Assembly: GCF_000702625.1 (NCBI RefSeq)
Contig: NZ_JNIS01000001.1
Coordinates: forward strand, 2,422,001 to 2,486,000
Source: Exiguobacterium oxidotolerans JCM 12280
Lineage (GTDB): Bacteria; Bacillota; Bacilli; Exiguobacteriales; Exiguobacteriaceae
Direction: 5' to 3'
DNA: 64,000 nt
Part shown: in pieces, positions 44,081-53,585 of the stretch
How positions within the stretch are numbered: position 1 is the first letter of the stretch
How the letters are laid out: the number at the start of each line of letters is the position of its first letter
Program-made: the position numbers and the translations under genes
The notes under the pieces: generated by a model
Databases searched by the model: none
What the model was told of the DNA's origin: nothing
Seen by the model: only the letters and a program-made list of their open reading frames with translations

Positions 44081-45868
44081 TTGAAAAGAATTCCGGATGA
44101 ACTGGTCGATCAAGTTCGCCAAGCGACGGATATCGTTGAATTAATCTCTGAACGTGTAGAATTAAAAAAACAAGGGAATCGGTATTCAGGGTTATGTCCA
44201 TTTCATTCAGAAAAATCTCCCTCTTTTTCGGTCTCGCCTGATAAGGGAATGTATTATTGTTTTGGTTGTGGAGCGGGTGGAAACGCCATCACCTTCGTCA
44301 TGGAAACGGAAGGAATGAGTTTTCCGGAAGCCGTCTCGAAACTCGCTGATCGAACGGACGTGACATTACCGGAGTTCGAACGATCTGATCAGACTGAATC
44401 GACACCAGATCAAGAAAAGAAATACCGGATGCGTGAAGCGCATCGAATCGTTGCTGATTTGTACCATGAAGTCATGTTACAGACAGCCGCTGGTGACGCC
44501 GGTCGTGAATATCTCGAAAAACGGGGGATTGGCGAATCGGCGATGCGTGAATTTAAACTGGGATATGCTCCAGACCAAGAACGTTTTACAGTCGACTCCT
44601 TGACCCGGCGTAATTTTGACTTGGATGAAATGGTGGAAGCTGGATTGATTTCTGTAGGTAGAGATGGCGATTATCGCGATCGATTTAACGGCAGGGTCGT
44701 CTTTCCGATTTCAGATCGTGATGGCACGGTTGTTGGATTCAGTGGACGTTCCATTGATGGAAGAGACCCGAAGTACGTCAATACGGCAGAGACACCGCTC
44801 TTCAATAAAAGTGAATTACTGTTCGGTTTTGCACAAGCACGGGGCGCGATGCGTAAAAATAAACAAGTTGTGCTCGTAGAAGGCAATTTAGATGTTGTAC
44901 GAGTCGCTCAAGCGGGTATATCCTATACCGTAGCCTCTTTAGGGACGGCTTTAACTCCTGTCCATGCACAAAATCTTGGACGGATCGTCGATGAAGTCAT
45001 TATTTGCTATGACGGAGACAAAGCCGGTCGGGCAGCGACGATTAAAGCATTACGTCTTCTTGAAGATGTTGCGGTAGATTGTTCCGTCATTCGGCTACCG
45101 GATGAAGAAGATCCGGATTCGTACATCGGAACTCACTCCGAAGAAACATTTATTCGTCTAGTGGAACAAGAACGGGTTTCAAGTCTTGAATTCAAATCTT
45201 TTTATTTTCGTCAAGGAAAAAACTTGCGATTAGAAGGAGAACGCGTTCGATATATTGAAACTATGCTTGAGGAGATTAATCGGACAACGAATCCTCTGCT
45301 TCGAGATATTTATCTTGGTAAGCTAGCGGAAGAATTCCAGTTATCGAAAGAATCGTTATTGTCACAAGTGAAACCGTTACAAGCACCTACAGTAAAGCAG
45401 GAACGTCGCGTCGAACGACAAACGAACGTCGCAGCACCTCAAGACCGAACATTTACGAACTGGAAGCGGGCAGAACGTTTTTTACTTGCTTACATGATTC
45501 GGTCAGAGGAGGTTGGAATGGAAGTCCGAGATCAACTCGGAGTCGATTTTAATGATCCGGCGCATCAGCTGATCGCCGGTAAATTATATGAGTTTTATGG
45601 AGCAGGTGCTCCGGCAAATCCGGACCGCTTCTTGACGATGTTACAAGATGCATCGCTTCAACGAATCGTCGCCGATTTAGAGTTTATGCTCATGCCGGAG
45701 TACGATCCGGATTTGTTGAGTCATTATATACGCGCCGTTCAAAATGAACGACAACGACGGACACTCGATGAAGAGAAGTCACGTTTGAATCAACAAACAG
45801 ATATCCGTGCTCAAGCGGAACTAATGCAGGCAATCATCGAACGGAAACGACGCTTAAAAGATCGATGA
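44081..45868 (+). CDS. dnaG: DNA primase DnaG
   Basis: Primase of 595 residues making RNA primers at the replication fork. An N-terminal zinc domain ([16 protein letters not shown] then [13 protein letters not shown]) is followed by the RNA polymerase/TOPRIM core ([30 protein letters not shown]) and a C-terminal helicase-binding domain. The start is TTG 44081, preceded by AGAGGAGGTGGG; the open frame extends 25 codons further upstream through the stem-loop and is not used. Confidence 0.96.
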   Translation: MKRIPDELVDQVRQATDIVELISERVELKKQGNRYSGLCPFHSEKSPSFSVSPDKGMYYCFGCGAGGNAITFVMETEGMSFPEAVSKLADRTDVTLPEFERSDQTESTPDQEKKYRMREAHRIVADLYHEVMLQTAAGDAGREYLEKRGIGESAMREFKLGYAPDQERFTVDSLTRRNFDLDEMVEAGLISVGRDGDYRDRFNGRVVFPISDRDGTVVGFSGRSIDGRDPKYVNTAETPLFNKSELLFGFAQARGAMRKNKQVVLVEGNLDVVRVAQAGISYTVASLGTALTPVHAQNLGRIVDEVIICYDGDKAGRAATIKALRLLEDVAVDCSVIRLPDEEDPDSYIGTHSEETFIRLVEQERVSSLEFKSFYFRQGKNLRLEGERVRYIETMLEEINRTTNPLLRDIYLGKLAEEFQLSKESLLSQVKPLQAPTVKQERRVERQTNVAAPQDRTFTNWKRAERFLLAYMIRSEEVGMEVRDQLGVDFNDPAHQLIAGKLYEFYGAGAPANPDRFLTMLQDASLQRIVADLEFMLMPEYDPDLLSHYIRAVQNERQRRTLDEEKSRLNQQTDIRAQAELMQAIIERKRRLKDR

Positions 45869-45902
45869 CCTGTTGCATGATGTGGAAGGAGTGTATGGTT
45901 CG

Positions 45903-46988
45903 ATGGCAGAAAAAGCAAGATCAGAAGCAGAAATACTCCGTCTCGCGAAGGATGAACTAATCGCGCTCGGACATAAAAATGGGGAACTATCGCATCAAAA
46001 AATCGAAGATAAGCTCAGCTCATTTGAATCGATGGATGCGCAACAATTTGAAGAGTTTCTTCAATTGTTGGAGACTGAAGGTATCAAAGTAAACAACGAT
46101 GGTACGGGTGACGATAAAGAAGAGGCGGATTTAAACGATCTCTCTGTCCCACCAGGTGTTAAAATCAATGACCCTGTCCGGATGTACCTGAAAGAAATCG
46201 GTCGTGTCGATCTCTTGAATGCAGAGGACGAAGTCGAACTGGCAAAACGAATTGAACAAAACGATGAAGAAGCGAAAAAGCGTCTTGCTGAAGCGAACTT
46301 ACGTCTTGTCGTCTCGATTGCAAAACGTTACGTCGGACGTGGTATGTTGTTCCTCGACTTAATTCAAGAAGGAAACATGGGATTGATTAAGGCGGTCGAG
46401 AAATTCGATTATACAAAAGGATATAAATTCTCGACCTACGCAACATGGTGGATTCGTCAGGCAATCACCCGCGCGATTGCTGACCAAGCGCGTACGATCC
46501 GGATTCCGGTTCATATGGTCGAGACGATCAATAAATTGATTCGTGTTCAACGTCAGCTCCTACAAGACTTAGGACGTGAACCGACGCCTGAAGAAATTTC
46601 AAAAGAGATGGAAATCACACCTGAGAAAGTGCGTGAGATTTTAAAAATCGCTCAAGAACCGGTGTCACTCGAAACACCAATCGGGGAAGAGGACGATTCG
46701 CATCTCGGTGATTTCATTGAAGATCAAGACGCAACGGCGCCGCAAGACGCAGCTGCGTATGAATTATTGAAAGAACAACTTGAAGATGTCCTCGATACAT
46801 TGACGGACCGGGAAGAAAATGTATTACGTCTTCGTTTTGGTCTTGATGATGGTCGGACACGGACGCTTGAAGAAGTCGGTAAAGTATTTGGTGTTACGCG
46901 TGAGCGGATTCGTCAAATTGAAGCGAAAGCTTTACGTAAACTTCGCCACCCGAGTCGTTCAAAACGTCTGAAAGACTTCTTGGATTGA
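45903..46988 (+). CDS. sigA: Primary sigma factor SigA (RpoD)
   Basis: Housekeeping sigma factor of 361 residues. Region 1.1 is at the N-terminus. Region 2 holds [21 protein letters not shown] and [20 protein letters not shown] (core binding and -10 recognition). Region 3 has [14 protein letters not shown], and region 4 has [31 protein letters not shown] (-35 recognition). The start is ATG 45903, 11 bases after AAGGAG; a GTG at 45891 is too close to that site. The dnaG-sigA order matches the conserved macromolecular synthesis operon. Confidence 0.97.
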   Translation: MAEKARSEAEILRLAKDELIALGHKNGELSHQKIEDKLSSFESMDAQQFEEFLQLLETEGIKVNNDGTGDDKEEADLNDLSVPPGVKINDPVRMYLKEIGRVDLLNAEDEVELAKRIEQNDEEAKKRLAEANLRLVVSIAKRYVGRGMLFLDLIQEGNMGLIKAVEKFDYTKGYKFSTYATWWIRQAITRAIADQARTIRIPVHMVETINKLIRVQRQLLQDLGREPTPEEISKEMEITPEKVREILKIAQEPVSLETPIGEEDDSHLGDFIEDQDATAPQDAAAYELLKEQLEDVLDTLTDREENVLRLRFGLDDGRTRTLEEVGKVFGVTRERIRQIEAKALRKLRHPSRSKRLKDFLD

Positions 46989-47022
46989 TTTTAAAAGTGT
47001 GAAGAAAATATGAAAATTTGGT

Positions 47023-47064
47023 GAGAAGGAAGAAAAAGTTTTGTTTTTTTCTTCCTTCTCTGTT
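47023..47064 (+). terminator. Terminator after sigA
   Basis: GAGAAGGAAGAAAAA pairs with TTTTTCTTCCTTCTC around an 8-base loop, followed by TGTTTT. Confidence 0.88.
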
Positions 47065-47143
47065 TTATTTACAGTAGAATAGTAACGGGGAATACCATTC
47101 AGTCACCAACTTGGTTGGGTATAGAATATGGGGGGAAATCCAA

Positions 47144-47485
47144 ATGCGTAATCCATTAGTACCGTTCGCAGCGATTGCGATCATCGCAATCATTGCCATG
47201 ATTTCATTGTCATACTTTGGCGTAGATCAGGCGAAAGAAGCTGAAAAGGGTCCATCAACAGCTGAAATGAAGCCAGAAGATCTATTTGCATCAAAAGGAT
47301 GTACAGGATGTCACGGCGGCAATCTCGAAGGCGGAGCAGGTCCGAACTTAACTAAAGTCGGTGCGAAGCTTAAAGAAGAAGAAATCAAAGACATCGCTAT
47401 GAATGGTAAAGGGCAAATGCCTGGGGGTCTTGCTAACGACGAAGAAGCCACTGTTTTAGCGAAATGGCTTGCAGAAAAGAAATAA
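47144..47485 (+). CDS. cccA: Membrane-anchored c-type cytochrome (c550-like)
   Basis: Small cytochrome of 113 residues. One N-terminal anchor helix (about 4-27) is followed by a single-heme domain with the heme site CTGCHGG near residue 49 and a probable axial Met in GKGQMPGGL. It carries electrons on the outer face of the membrane, toward a terminal oxidase. ATG 47144 follows GGGGGGAAA; 11 upstream in-frame codons are ignored. Position between sigA and trmK is as in B. subtilis. Confidence 0.92.
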   Translation: MRNPLVPFAAIAIIAIIAMISLSYFGVDQAKEAEKGPSTAEMKPEDLFASKGCTGCHGGNLEGGAGPNLTKVGAKLKEEEIKDIAMNGKGQMPGGLANDEEATVLAKWLAEKK

Positions 47486-47488
47486 GTC

Positions 47489-47527
47489 AAAAACATCTGT
47501 CTCTTCTCCGAGATAGGTGTTTTTTTC
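47489..47527 (+). terminator. Terminator after cccA
   Basis: ACATCTGTCTC and GAGATAGGTGT pair around TTCTCC, with a seven-T run. Confidence 0.8.
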
Positions 47528-47629
47528 TTGTGCGAATTTGGGAAAAGCCATACAGCACGGTATTTCTTTTTTTGGCTAAGTCAGCTATTTTAAAAAGAGA
47601 TGGATTTGAAAGAGGAAGGATGACATACA

Positions 47630-48346
47630 TTGCAAACACACGTTACATTAGATCAACGATTAAAAAAAGTAGTCTCATATATTCCCCAAGGAGCAGTCCT
47701 CGCGGATATTGGTTCCGATCACGCATTCGTCCCGTGTTATTGTATCCAACAAGGCTTAGTCGAACGTGCCATCGCAGGCGAAGTCAATGTGGGGCCGATG
47801 GAAGCGGCACAAGGGCAGGTCGCGCTTGTTCAATTAGATGAACAGATTGAAGTACGTCTCGGGAGCGGTTTGACGGTTCTCGCTCCAGGAGAAGTAACGG
47901 CTGTGACGATTGCTGGCATGGGTGGAACACTCATCGCAACGATTTTAGAGGAAGGGAAGGCGCATTTATCGGGCGAAGAACGCTTGATTCTTCAACCGAA
48001 CGTCGATGCTGTCGATGTTCGAAAATGGTTACTTGAACATGGATATGCGTTACTATCGGAAGCCATCGTTAAAGAGAATGGAAAGATTTACGAGATTCTC
48101 GTTGCAGAAAAAGGAGAAGAAATGATTTACGCAGAGGACGTGGACATCCGGAAGTGGGAATTGTTATTTGGACCACAACTCATGCGGGAAAAAGCACCTG
48201 CTTTCATTGAAAAATGGCAAGCGGAACAACAAAAGCGTCAATTTATTTTAGAACAAATGCAGCGTGGGAATGACTCGGAGCTCCTCCAAGAAAAAATCAC
48301 GACGATCCGCCGCTTAATCGAAAAAATGAAAGAGGTGACGAGCTGA
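47630..48346 (+). CDS. trmK: tRNA (adenine-N1)-methyltransferase TrmK
   Basis: SAM-dependent methyltransferase of 238 residues for A22 of tRNA. It has LDQRLKKVVSYIPQGAVLADIGSDHAFVP with the SAM motif, the downstream IAGMGGTLIATIL, and RLILQPNVDAVDVRKWLLEHGY. A helical C-terminal part follows. The start is TTG 47630, 9 bases after GAGGAAGGA; the nearer ATG at 47620 is in another frame. The stop overlaps the yqfO start. Confidence 0.94.
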   Translation: MQTHVTLDQRLKKVVSYIPQGAVLADIGSDHAFVPCYCIQQGLVERAIAGEVNVGPMEAAQGQVALVQLDEQIEVRLGSGLTVLAPGEVTAVTIAGMGGTLIATILEEGKAHLSGEERLILQPNVDAVDVRKWLLEHGYALLSEAIVKENGKIYEILVAEKGEEMIYAEDVDIRKWELLFGPQLMREKAPAFIEKWQAEQQKRQFILEQMQRGNDSELLQEKITTIRRLIEKMKEVTS

Positions 48347-49461
48347 TGGCGAACGGTCAATTGATTATCGAACAGTTTGAAGCATTTTCACCGAAAAAAT
48401 TTGCGATGCCAGGGGATCCGATCGGTCTACAAATCGGTACGCTGAATAAAGACGTGAAGCGTGTCATGGTGACGCTTGACGTCTTGGAGTCGGTCGTCGA
48501 TGAAGCAATTGAAAAAGGCATCGATTTAATCATTGCCCATCACCCACCGATTTTTAGTAAATTAGCGCAAGTCAACGATCAATCGGCGACCGGTAGAATC
48601 GTCATGAAGTGTATCGAACATAAGATTGCCGTTTACGCGGCGCATACGAATCTTGACGTAACGCAAGGCGGCGTTAATGATTTGATGGCAGAAGCCATCG
48701 GACTGACCGACACAACGGTTTTGGCACCTACATTTGAAAACGCGGTCTATAAGCTTGTTGTCTTCGTTCCGCAAGAAGCCGTACAACAGGTATCAGAAGC
48801 GCTTACGAAGGCAGGAGCAGGACAAAACGGTGCTTACAGCGCTTGTCAGTTCCATAGTGTAGGGACTGGGCAATTTAAACCTGAGACTGGGACAGTACCT
48901 TACATTGGCAATATCGGACAAGTCGAACGAGTTTCTGAAGTCCGAATTGAGACGATCGTTACGGAACTGAATCAAAAACAAGTGATTCGTGCGATGAAAA
49001 AAGCGCATCCCTATGAAGAAGTCGCTTATGATATCATGCGCCAGGAGCAAACAGCTGAGCCGTTAGGGCTTGGGAGAATCGGTTACCTCGAACAACCGGT
49101 GTCGTTACGTCAGTTCGCAGAGCATGTTCGTGATGTGTTCGGTGTTGAAAACCTGCGTTTTGTTGGAGAAGCGGACCGTCTGATAAAAAAAGTCGCCGTA
49201 CTCGGTGGAGACGGCAATAAACATGTTTCAACAGCGGCGTTTGCTGGGGCGGATGTCCTCGTGACGGGCGATCTGTACTTCCACGTCGCCCATGATGCAA
49301 TGGCGCTCGGCTTAGCAGTCGTCGATCCTGGACATCACGTCGAGTCAGTCATGAAACAAGGCGTCGTCAATGAGCTGAAGAAACGTTTTGAGGAACGAAA
49401 AATCCGCGACGTCGAATTGGTCGTCTCGACGGCAAACACGAATCCATTCAAATTTTTATGA
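48346..49461 (+). CDS. yqfO: Nif3-like dinuclear metal protein YqfO
   Basis: Protein of 371 residues of the NIF3 family forming hexamers with a two-metal site. The N-terminal half has GDPIGLQIG, IDLIIAHHPPIF and YAAHTNLDVTQGGVNDLMAE (metal-binding His and Asp). The central insert is PII-like (about 130-230), and the C-terminal half has VTGDLYFHVAHDAMALGLAVVDPGHHVES. Function is unsettled; a GTP cyclohydrolase-like role has been proposed. Translationally coupled to trmK, the conserved arrangement. Confidence 0.93.
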   Translation: MANGQLIIEQFEAFSPKKFAMPGDPIGLQIGTLNKDVKRVMVTLDVLESVVDEAIEKGIDLIIAHHPPIFSKLAQVNDQSATGRIVMKCIEHKIAVYAAHTNLDVTQGGVNDLMAEAIGLTDTTVLAPTFENAVYKLVVFVPQEAVQQVSEALTKAGAGQNGAYSACQFHSVGTGQFKPETGTVPYIGNIGQVERVSEVRIETIVTELNQKQVIRAMKKAHPYEEVAYDIMRQEQTAEPLGLGRIGYLEQPVSLRQFAEHVRDVFGVENLRFVGEADRLIKKVAVLGGDGNKHVSTAAFAGADVLVTGDLYFHVAHDAMALGLAVVDPGHHVESVMKQGVVNELKKRFEERKIRDVELVVSTANTNPFKFL

Positions 49462-49467
49462 ACGCAA

Positions 49468-49505
49468 AAAAACCGTACTGCACTTTAAAGTGCAGTACGG
49501 TTTTT
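49468..49505. terminator. Palindromic terminator after yqfO
   Basis: Two 19-base arms are perfectly complementary (centre TTTAAA), with A and T ends that allow use in both directions. Confidence 0.92.
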
Positions 49506-49510
49506 AGCGT

Positions 49511-49692
49511 GTAGACAAAGTGATATCGGAAGATAAAAGCGTCTTTTTTCGTTGTTTTCCTCGGGCGAGGCGCAAGCCATTGCTCCTTGGTCCTCACGGC
49601 CAACGAGCAGGGTCTTGCCTGCCTATGAACGTGCGTTGAAAACGTACTTTTCCCGTAGGAGTCAACGAAACATGACGCTTTTTAGGTGTCTA
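49511..49692. repeat. Large imperfect hairpin element, copy B
   Basis: A 182-bp intergenic segment bounded by TAGACA (49512) and TGTCTA (49687-49692). Nested pairings: AAAAGCGTC (49535) with GACGCTTTT (49674), TTTCGTTG (49547) with CAACGAAA (49663), and CCTCGGG (49559) with CCCGTAGG (49652, one bulge). It starts GTAGACAAAG and has TAAAAGCG 23 bases on, like the element at 25418. Not coding. Confidence 0.6.
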
Positions 49693-50640
49693 TTACAAGA
49701 TTTTTACTTTTGGTAAAATCCGACGCAATTCAAGAAATGGTGTTTTATCATGTGTGCTGATATCAGCTGGGTCATACTGCTGTAAGAAATCGATGACTTT
49801 TTTCGTGATTGGTGTTGGTGTAGAAGCCCCTGACGTGACACCGACTTGATTCACGCCTTCGAGCCATGTTAAATCAAGTTCAGTCAAATCACCGATGCGG
49901 TGAGCTGGCGTACCTGCGATATCAAATGAAACTTGTGCCAAACGGTTCGAGTTGTTCGAACGTGGATCGCCGACGACGATCACAAGATCACAATCGCCCG
50001 CTTGATCGGCGACAGCTTCTTGACGGACTTGCGTCGCGTTACAAATTTCATTATGGACTTCGACGTGCGGGTACTTTTTACGGACATGTTCCATTAAGGC
50101 CTGGACATCCCACTGACTCATCGTCGTTTGATTCGTGACGATGATTTTTTTTGTTGATAAGTGGGCAGGTAATGCTTCGATGTCTTCGACTTTTTCAATC
50201 AAATGGACATGTTCCGGAGCGACGCCAACTGCACCTTCTGGTTCCGGGTGTCCGTGTTTTCCGACGTAGATGACTTCATAGTCATCAGCGACGACGGTCC
50301 GGATTAAATCATGTGTGCGCGTGACATCAGGACATGTCGCATCGACGACTGTTAATTTTTTTTCAGCAGCGCGTGCATAGACGGCAGGTGAAATTCCGTG
50401 TGCTGTAAAGATGACCGTTCCTTCTTTAATGGTTTCGAGTGCTTCAAGACGATCAGGACCATCTACTGTCAAAACACCCATTCGTTCAAATTCATGTGTA
50501 ACGTGCGCATTATGGACGATCATACCGAGAATATGGATAGGTCGTGGCAAATTTTCATTCATTGCGGCTTGTTGCGCTAACTTCATCGCGTCAACGACAC
50601 CATAACAATAACCACGAGGGCTGATTTTTTTTACTAACAT
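49693..50640 (-). CDS. ispH: 4-hydroxy-3-methylbut-2-enyl diphosphate reductase IspH
   Basis: Iron-sulfur enzyme of 315 residues, the last step of the MEP pathway, giving IPP and DMAPP. The three cluster cysteines are visible: [11 protein letters not shown] (about 12), [12 protein letters not shown] (about 103) and [12 protein letters not shown] (about 200). The HGISPAVYA and [13 protein letters not shown] segments match the family. AAAGGAG lies upstream on the minus strand. It is convergent with yqfO, matching the B. subtilis neighbourhood (yqfP). Confidence 0.96.
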   Translation of the reverse strand: MLVKKISPRGYCYGVVDAMKLAQQAAMNENLPRPIHILGMIVHNAHVTHEFERMGVLTVDGPDRLEALETIKEGTVIFTAHGISPAVYARAAEKKLTVVDATCPDVTRTHDLIRTVVADDYEVIYVGKHGHPEPEGAVGVAPEHVHLIEKVEDIEALPAHLSTKKIIVTNQTTMSQWDVQALMEHVRKKYPHVEVHNEICNATQVRQEAVADQAGDCDLVIVVGDPRSNNSNRLAQVSFDIAGTPAHRIGDLTELDLTWLEGVNQVGVTSGASTPTPITKKVIDFLQQYDPADISTHDKTPFLELRRILPKVKIL

Positions 50641-50787
50641 AAGTGTTGATTCTCCTTTAGCGTAGAAAGAATGATTAGTTAGAGTGTACCATTGATTGCA
50701 GATGATTGAAAATAGAGGAGTCTATTCAGGAGCGATAACATGATATACTAATTGAGTTGTAAAAATCATGGAGAAGGAGGCTATACG

Positions 50788-52574
50788 TTGGAGACAAAAA
50801 AGATGATGCGGTCTTACTTTTTTCAAATCACCGCTGTTTTGTTCATTCTAATTTGTCTGGTCATCGCGGCACTTGCTTTCACGGCTGACCGTGTGACGAT
50901 TTCACGGGTTGAACAGCAAACGGAAAAACAAAGTGAAAACAGTGTTGAGGTCTCGAGTAACGCGCTCCGTGATAGTATCGGGAATTTACATGAAGAAATC
51001 ATGGGTCTGCAAGTGAATGTCAACAATATGAATGAATTAGAACGAGTCGTTCGCGAAACGAACTTACTCGATATCGATACGGGGTTTAAGAGTTTTTTCT
51101 ACTATGATTTAAAGACTAAAAAATTCACATGGTTTTCGAGTGAAGATCGACGCATCAAAGATTCAAAGATTCTAGAAGATGATGATTTTCTTCAAGCCTT
51201 AACGAGTACAGACTTTCATATGAGTAAACGGTATCCGTTGCAGTCGGATTATCTTACGTATATGTATGTTCCGGTTCGTAACGGCAGTGAACGGGTTGGG
51301 ATTTTTGGTGGTGGATTAAGTCTGATGAATTCACTTGTCTTTCGAAATTCACTCGAATCGTTCGACGACGAAACGATGGCCTATCTTTTTAACAGTAAAG
51401 GAGAGCCACTCGCGACGTCACGAAACCTCGTGACCGACAAAGAACGTGTCTTGACTCAAAGTGTCGTCGACCGGGCATTTCAAACGGTAGAACCATACGA
51501 TATCTTCAGTACGAACAAAGACATGTATTATTTTGCACGTGATTTAAAAGTGACGGATTGGAAAATTCTTGTTCGGACACCCCGGAGTGTCTTTTACGAA
51601 CCGGTGTATACGACACGACAACAATACCTTGTCATCGCAGCGTTGACGCTCGTCCCAGTCTAATCGTAGGGTACCTCATGTCACGTCAACTGACGGCCCC
51701 CTTACTCGAGCTCGTACAAAAAATCGAAAAAAGCACGACGCCACAACCGATTGAACTAGAACGCTCGGGGTCGAACGAAGTAAAAACATTAGTGTCTGCT
51801 TACAATGAGTATGCCCAGCGGATGGAAAACGCGCGAGTCGAACAATTGAGTCAACAACAAGCGATGTTGCACCAAAAAAAATTAGCCTCGCTCGGTCAGC
51901 TCGCGGCAGGAATCGCGCATGAAATCCGCAATCCATTGACGCCAGTCAAAATGACGCTCCAACTTTTGACGGAGCAAGAGAACAATAGTCCAGAAATGTT
52001 GGCGTTAGCCTTGTCAGAACTAGATCGTGCCAATGCAATGATTGAGACGATGCTCGACCTCTCTAAAGGTGGAGGGGAAGTATTAAAGATGTCGATGATT
52101 GACATGAATGAATTCATGAAAAAATTTAAATTCATCATGGAAGCAGAAGCGCGTTTACACGCCGAGACATACGCAGAAGCCGCAGATTGTAAAATTTATA
52201 CGCCAGCGCATATGCCGAATCTCTATGCCTCTGAAAATGGATTGTCACAAATCTTGTCGAACTGTGTTCGTAATGCCTTACAAGCAGTCCAGTCGCGTGG
52301 TGCAGATGGGATTTGTCATTTGCATCTACACGTCTACACGAATCAATTCGTCTTCATCGTTCAAGATAATGGTGTCGGCATGACGGAACCCCAACTCGAA
52401 ACGATTGGGCAAGCCTTTAAGACATCGAAAGCGGATGGAAATGGTTTAGGTCTCTATATGTCAAGTCGCATCGTTCGTGAGCATAATGGGAAAATAGAGT
52501 TCGATAGCAAGGTTGGTGTCGGTACGACAGTCCAAATTCACTTACCGCGAGGAGGAGACCAGGATGAAGTTTAA
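50788..52574 (+). pseudogene. Sensor histidine kinase interrupted by a one-base frameshift
   Basis: One kinase gene split between two frames. Frame one (50788-51663) gives 291 residues: TM1 about 8-30, an extracellular Cache-like domain (FKSFFYYDLKTKKFTWFSS, SEREGVGIFGGGL-like region), then TM2 begins YLVIAALTLVP and meets TAA at 51661. The shifted frame continues without a gap (LIVGYLMSRQLTAPLLEL) through HAMP, HisKA (LASLGQLAAGIAHEIRNPLTP, with the phospho-accepting His) and HATPase (NCVRNALQAVQ, VQDNGVGM, GNGLGLYMSS). Adding one base in the GTCCCA run (51652-51657) rejoins them in the middle of TM2. The start is TTG 50788 after GAAGGAGG. It may be a real mutation or a sequencing error in the C run. 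The next gene is coupled to it; no response regulator is nearby. Confidence 0.85.
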
Positions 52575-53517
52575 TAAGTCATGGTTGCTCGTCCTCTTTG
52601 TTTGGACGGCCTCAATCCTGCTGATTTCAAATCTGTTCGTAGGTCAGGAGGAAAATCCTGACCGTGACGTTGTCGCCTTTACGATTGTCAACGATAAACA
52701 TGAATTCGCCCAACGGTTGATTACAGCGTTTAAAGCTGAGGCGAAAGCAAATAAGTATGAAGCCGTCGTTGCGACGTCACATAACTCCCGCATCAGTGAA
52801 CGCGAGCAAATTCGTGAATTCATCAAATTGAAGGTCGACGCAATATTTATCACGACGTTTGACGATGTTTATATTACGAGCGCATTAGAAGAAGCAGAAC
52901 AAAATGGAATTCCCGTTTTTGCGATTGACCGGTTGATTCGATCTGATGCAGTCGTCAGCTCGGTGACGTCGAACAATCAGATGATTGGTGAACAACTTGC
53001 TTCATATGTCAAAAACGAACTGATTAGACGAAATGGAACTGCAACAGGAAAAGTCGTTGAAATTACGGGAACGACGAACGTATACACGACGAATGAACGG
53101 CATACTGGATTTGTTAAAGGAATCGTGACAGAACCCGGGATATCGATTGTCAATTCAGCAAGTGGTGACTATGATCCGGTGACATCAGAACGCGTCATGC
53201 GCCGGATCATCGAGTCCGGCACGGAATTCGATGCGGTCTACTGTCACAATGACGATATTGCGTTAGGTGTGCTCGAAGCCTTGAAAAAAGCAGACATTTC
53301 CGGAAAAATAGTTGTCGGAATCGACGGGAATCGTGCTATATTAGAAGCTGTTGACATGAAATCGATGGATGCGACGGTTGTCCAGTCCGCTGAAGAGATG
53401 ATGCAAGTCGCCTTCAGCGCGTTGAAGCTTCATACGAAAAATAAAAAAATTCCAGATCGTTTCTATACGTATTCTTATCTGTATGACGGTAGTAGACCCA
53501 TACCCATGTTGAACTAA
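52564..53517 (+). CDS. Membrane-anchored sugar-binding-type (RbsB-like) protein
   Basis: Periplasmic-binding-protein fold of 317 residues (Peripla_BP_4, as in ribose and autoinducer-2 binders). An N-terminal hydrophobic segment (about 6-24) lacks a lipobox, so it is either an uncleaved anchor or a signal peptide. Binding-fold segments are VVAFTIVNDKHEFAQRLITAFKAEA, VDAIFITTFD, IPVFAIDRLI, DAVYCHNDDIALGVLEAL and VVGIDGNRAILEAV. The ATG overlaps the end of the kinase gene with GAGGAGGAG upstream. No transport genes are adjacent, so it most probably presents ligand to the kinase, as LuxP does for LuxQ; this is inference. Confidence 0.88.
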   Translation: MKFNKSWLLVLFVWTASILLISNLFVGQEENPDRDVVAFTIVNDKHEFAQRLITAFKAEAKANKYEAVVATSHNSRISEREQIREFIKLKVDAIFITTFDDVYITSALEEAEQNGIPVFAIDRLIRSDAVVSSVTSNNQMIGEQLASYVKNELIRRNGTATGKVVEITGTTNVYTTNERHTGFVKGIVTEPGISIVNSASGDYDPVTSERVMRRIIESGTEFDAVYCHNDDIALGVLEALKKADISGKIVVGIDGNRAILEAVDMKSMDATVVQSAEEMMQVAFSALKLHTKNKKIPDRFYTYSYLYDGSRPIPMLN

Positions 53518-53529
53518 GTAAATAGATGA

Positions 53530-53551
53530 TAAAAGTGACACAATCACTTTT
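53530..53551 (+). terminator. Possible weak terminator after the binding-protein gene
   Basis: AAAAGTGA, five bases, TCACTTTT forms an 8-bp stem, but only a mixed AGTTGTTTA tail follows. Confidence 0.35.
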
Positions 53552-53585
53552 AGTTGTTTAAGCAGGAGAAAGGAAGGTGACGAAG

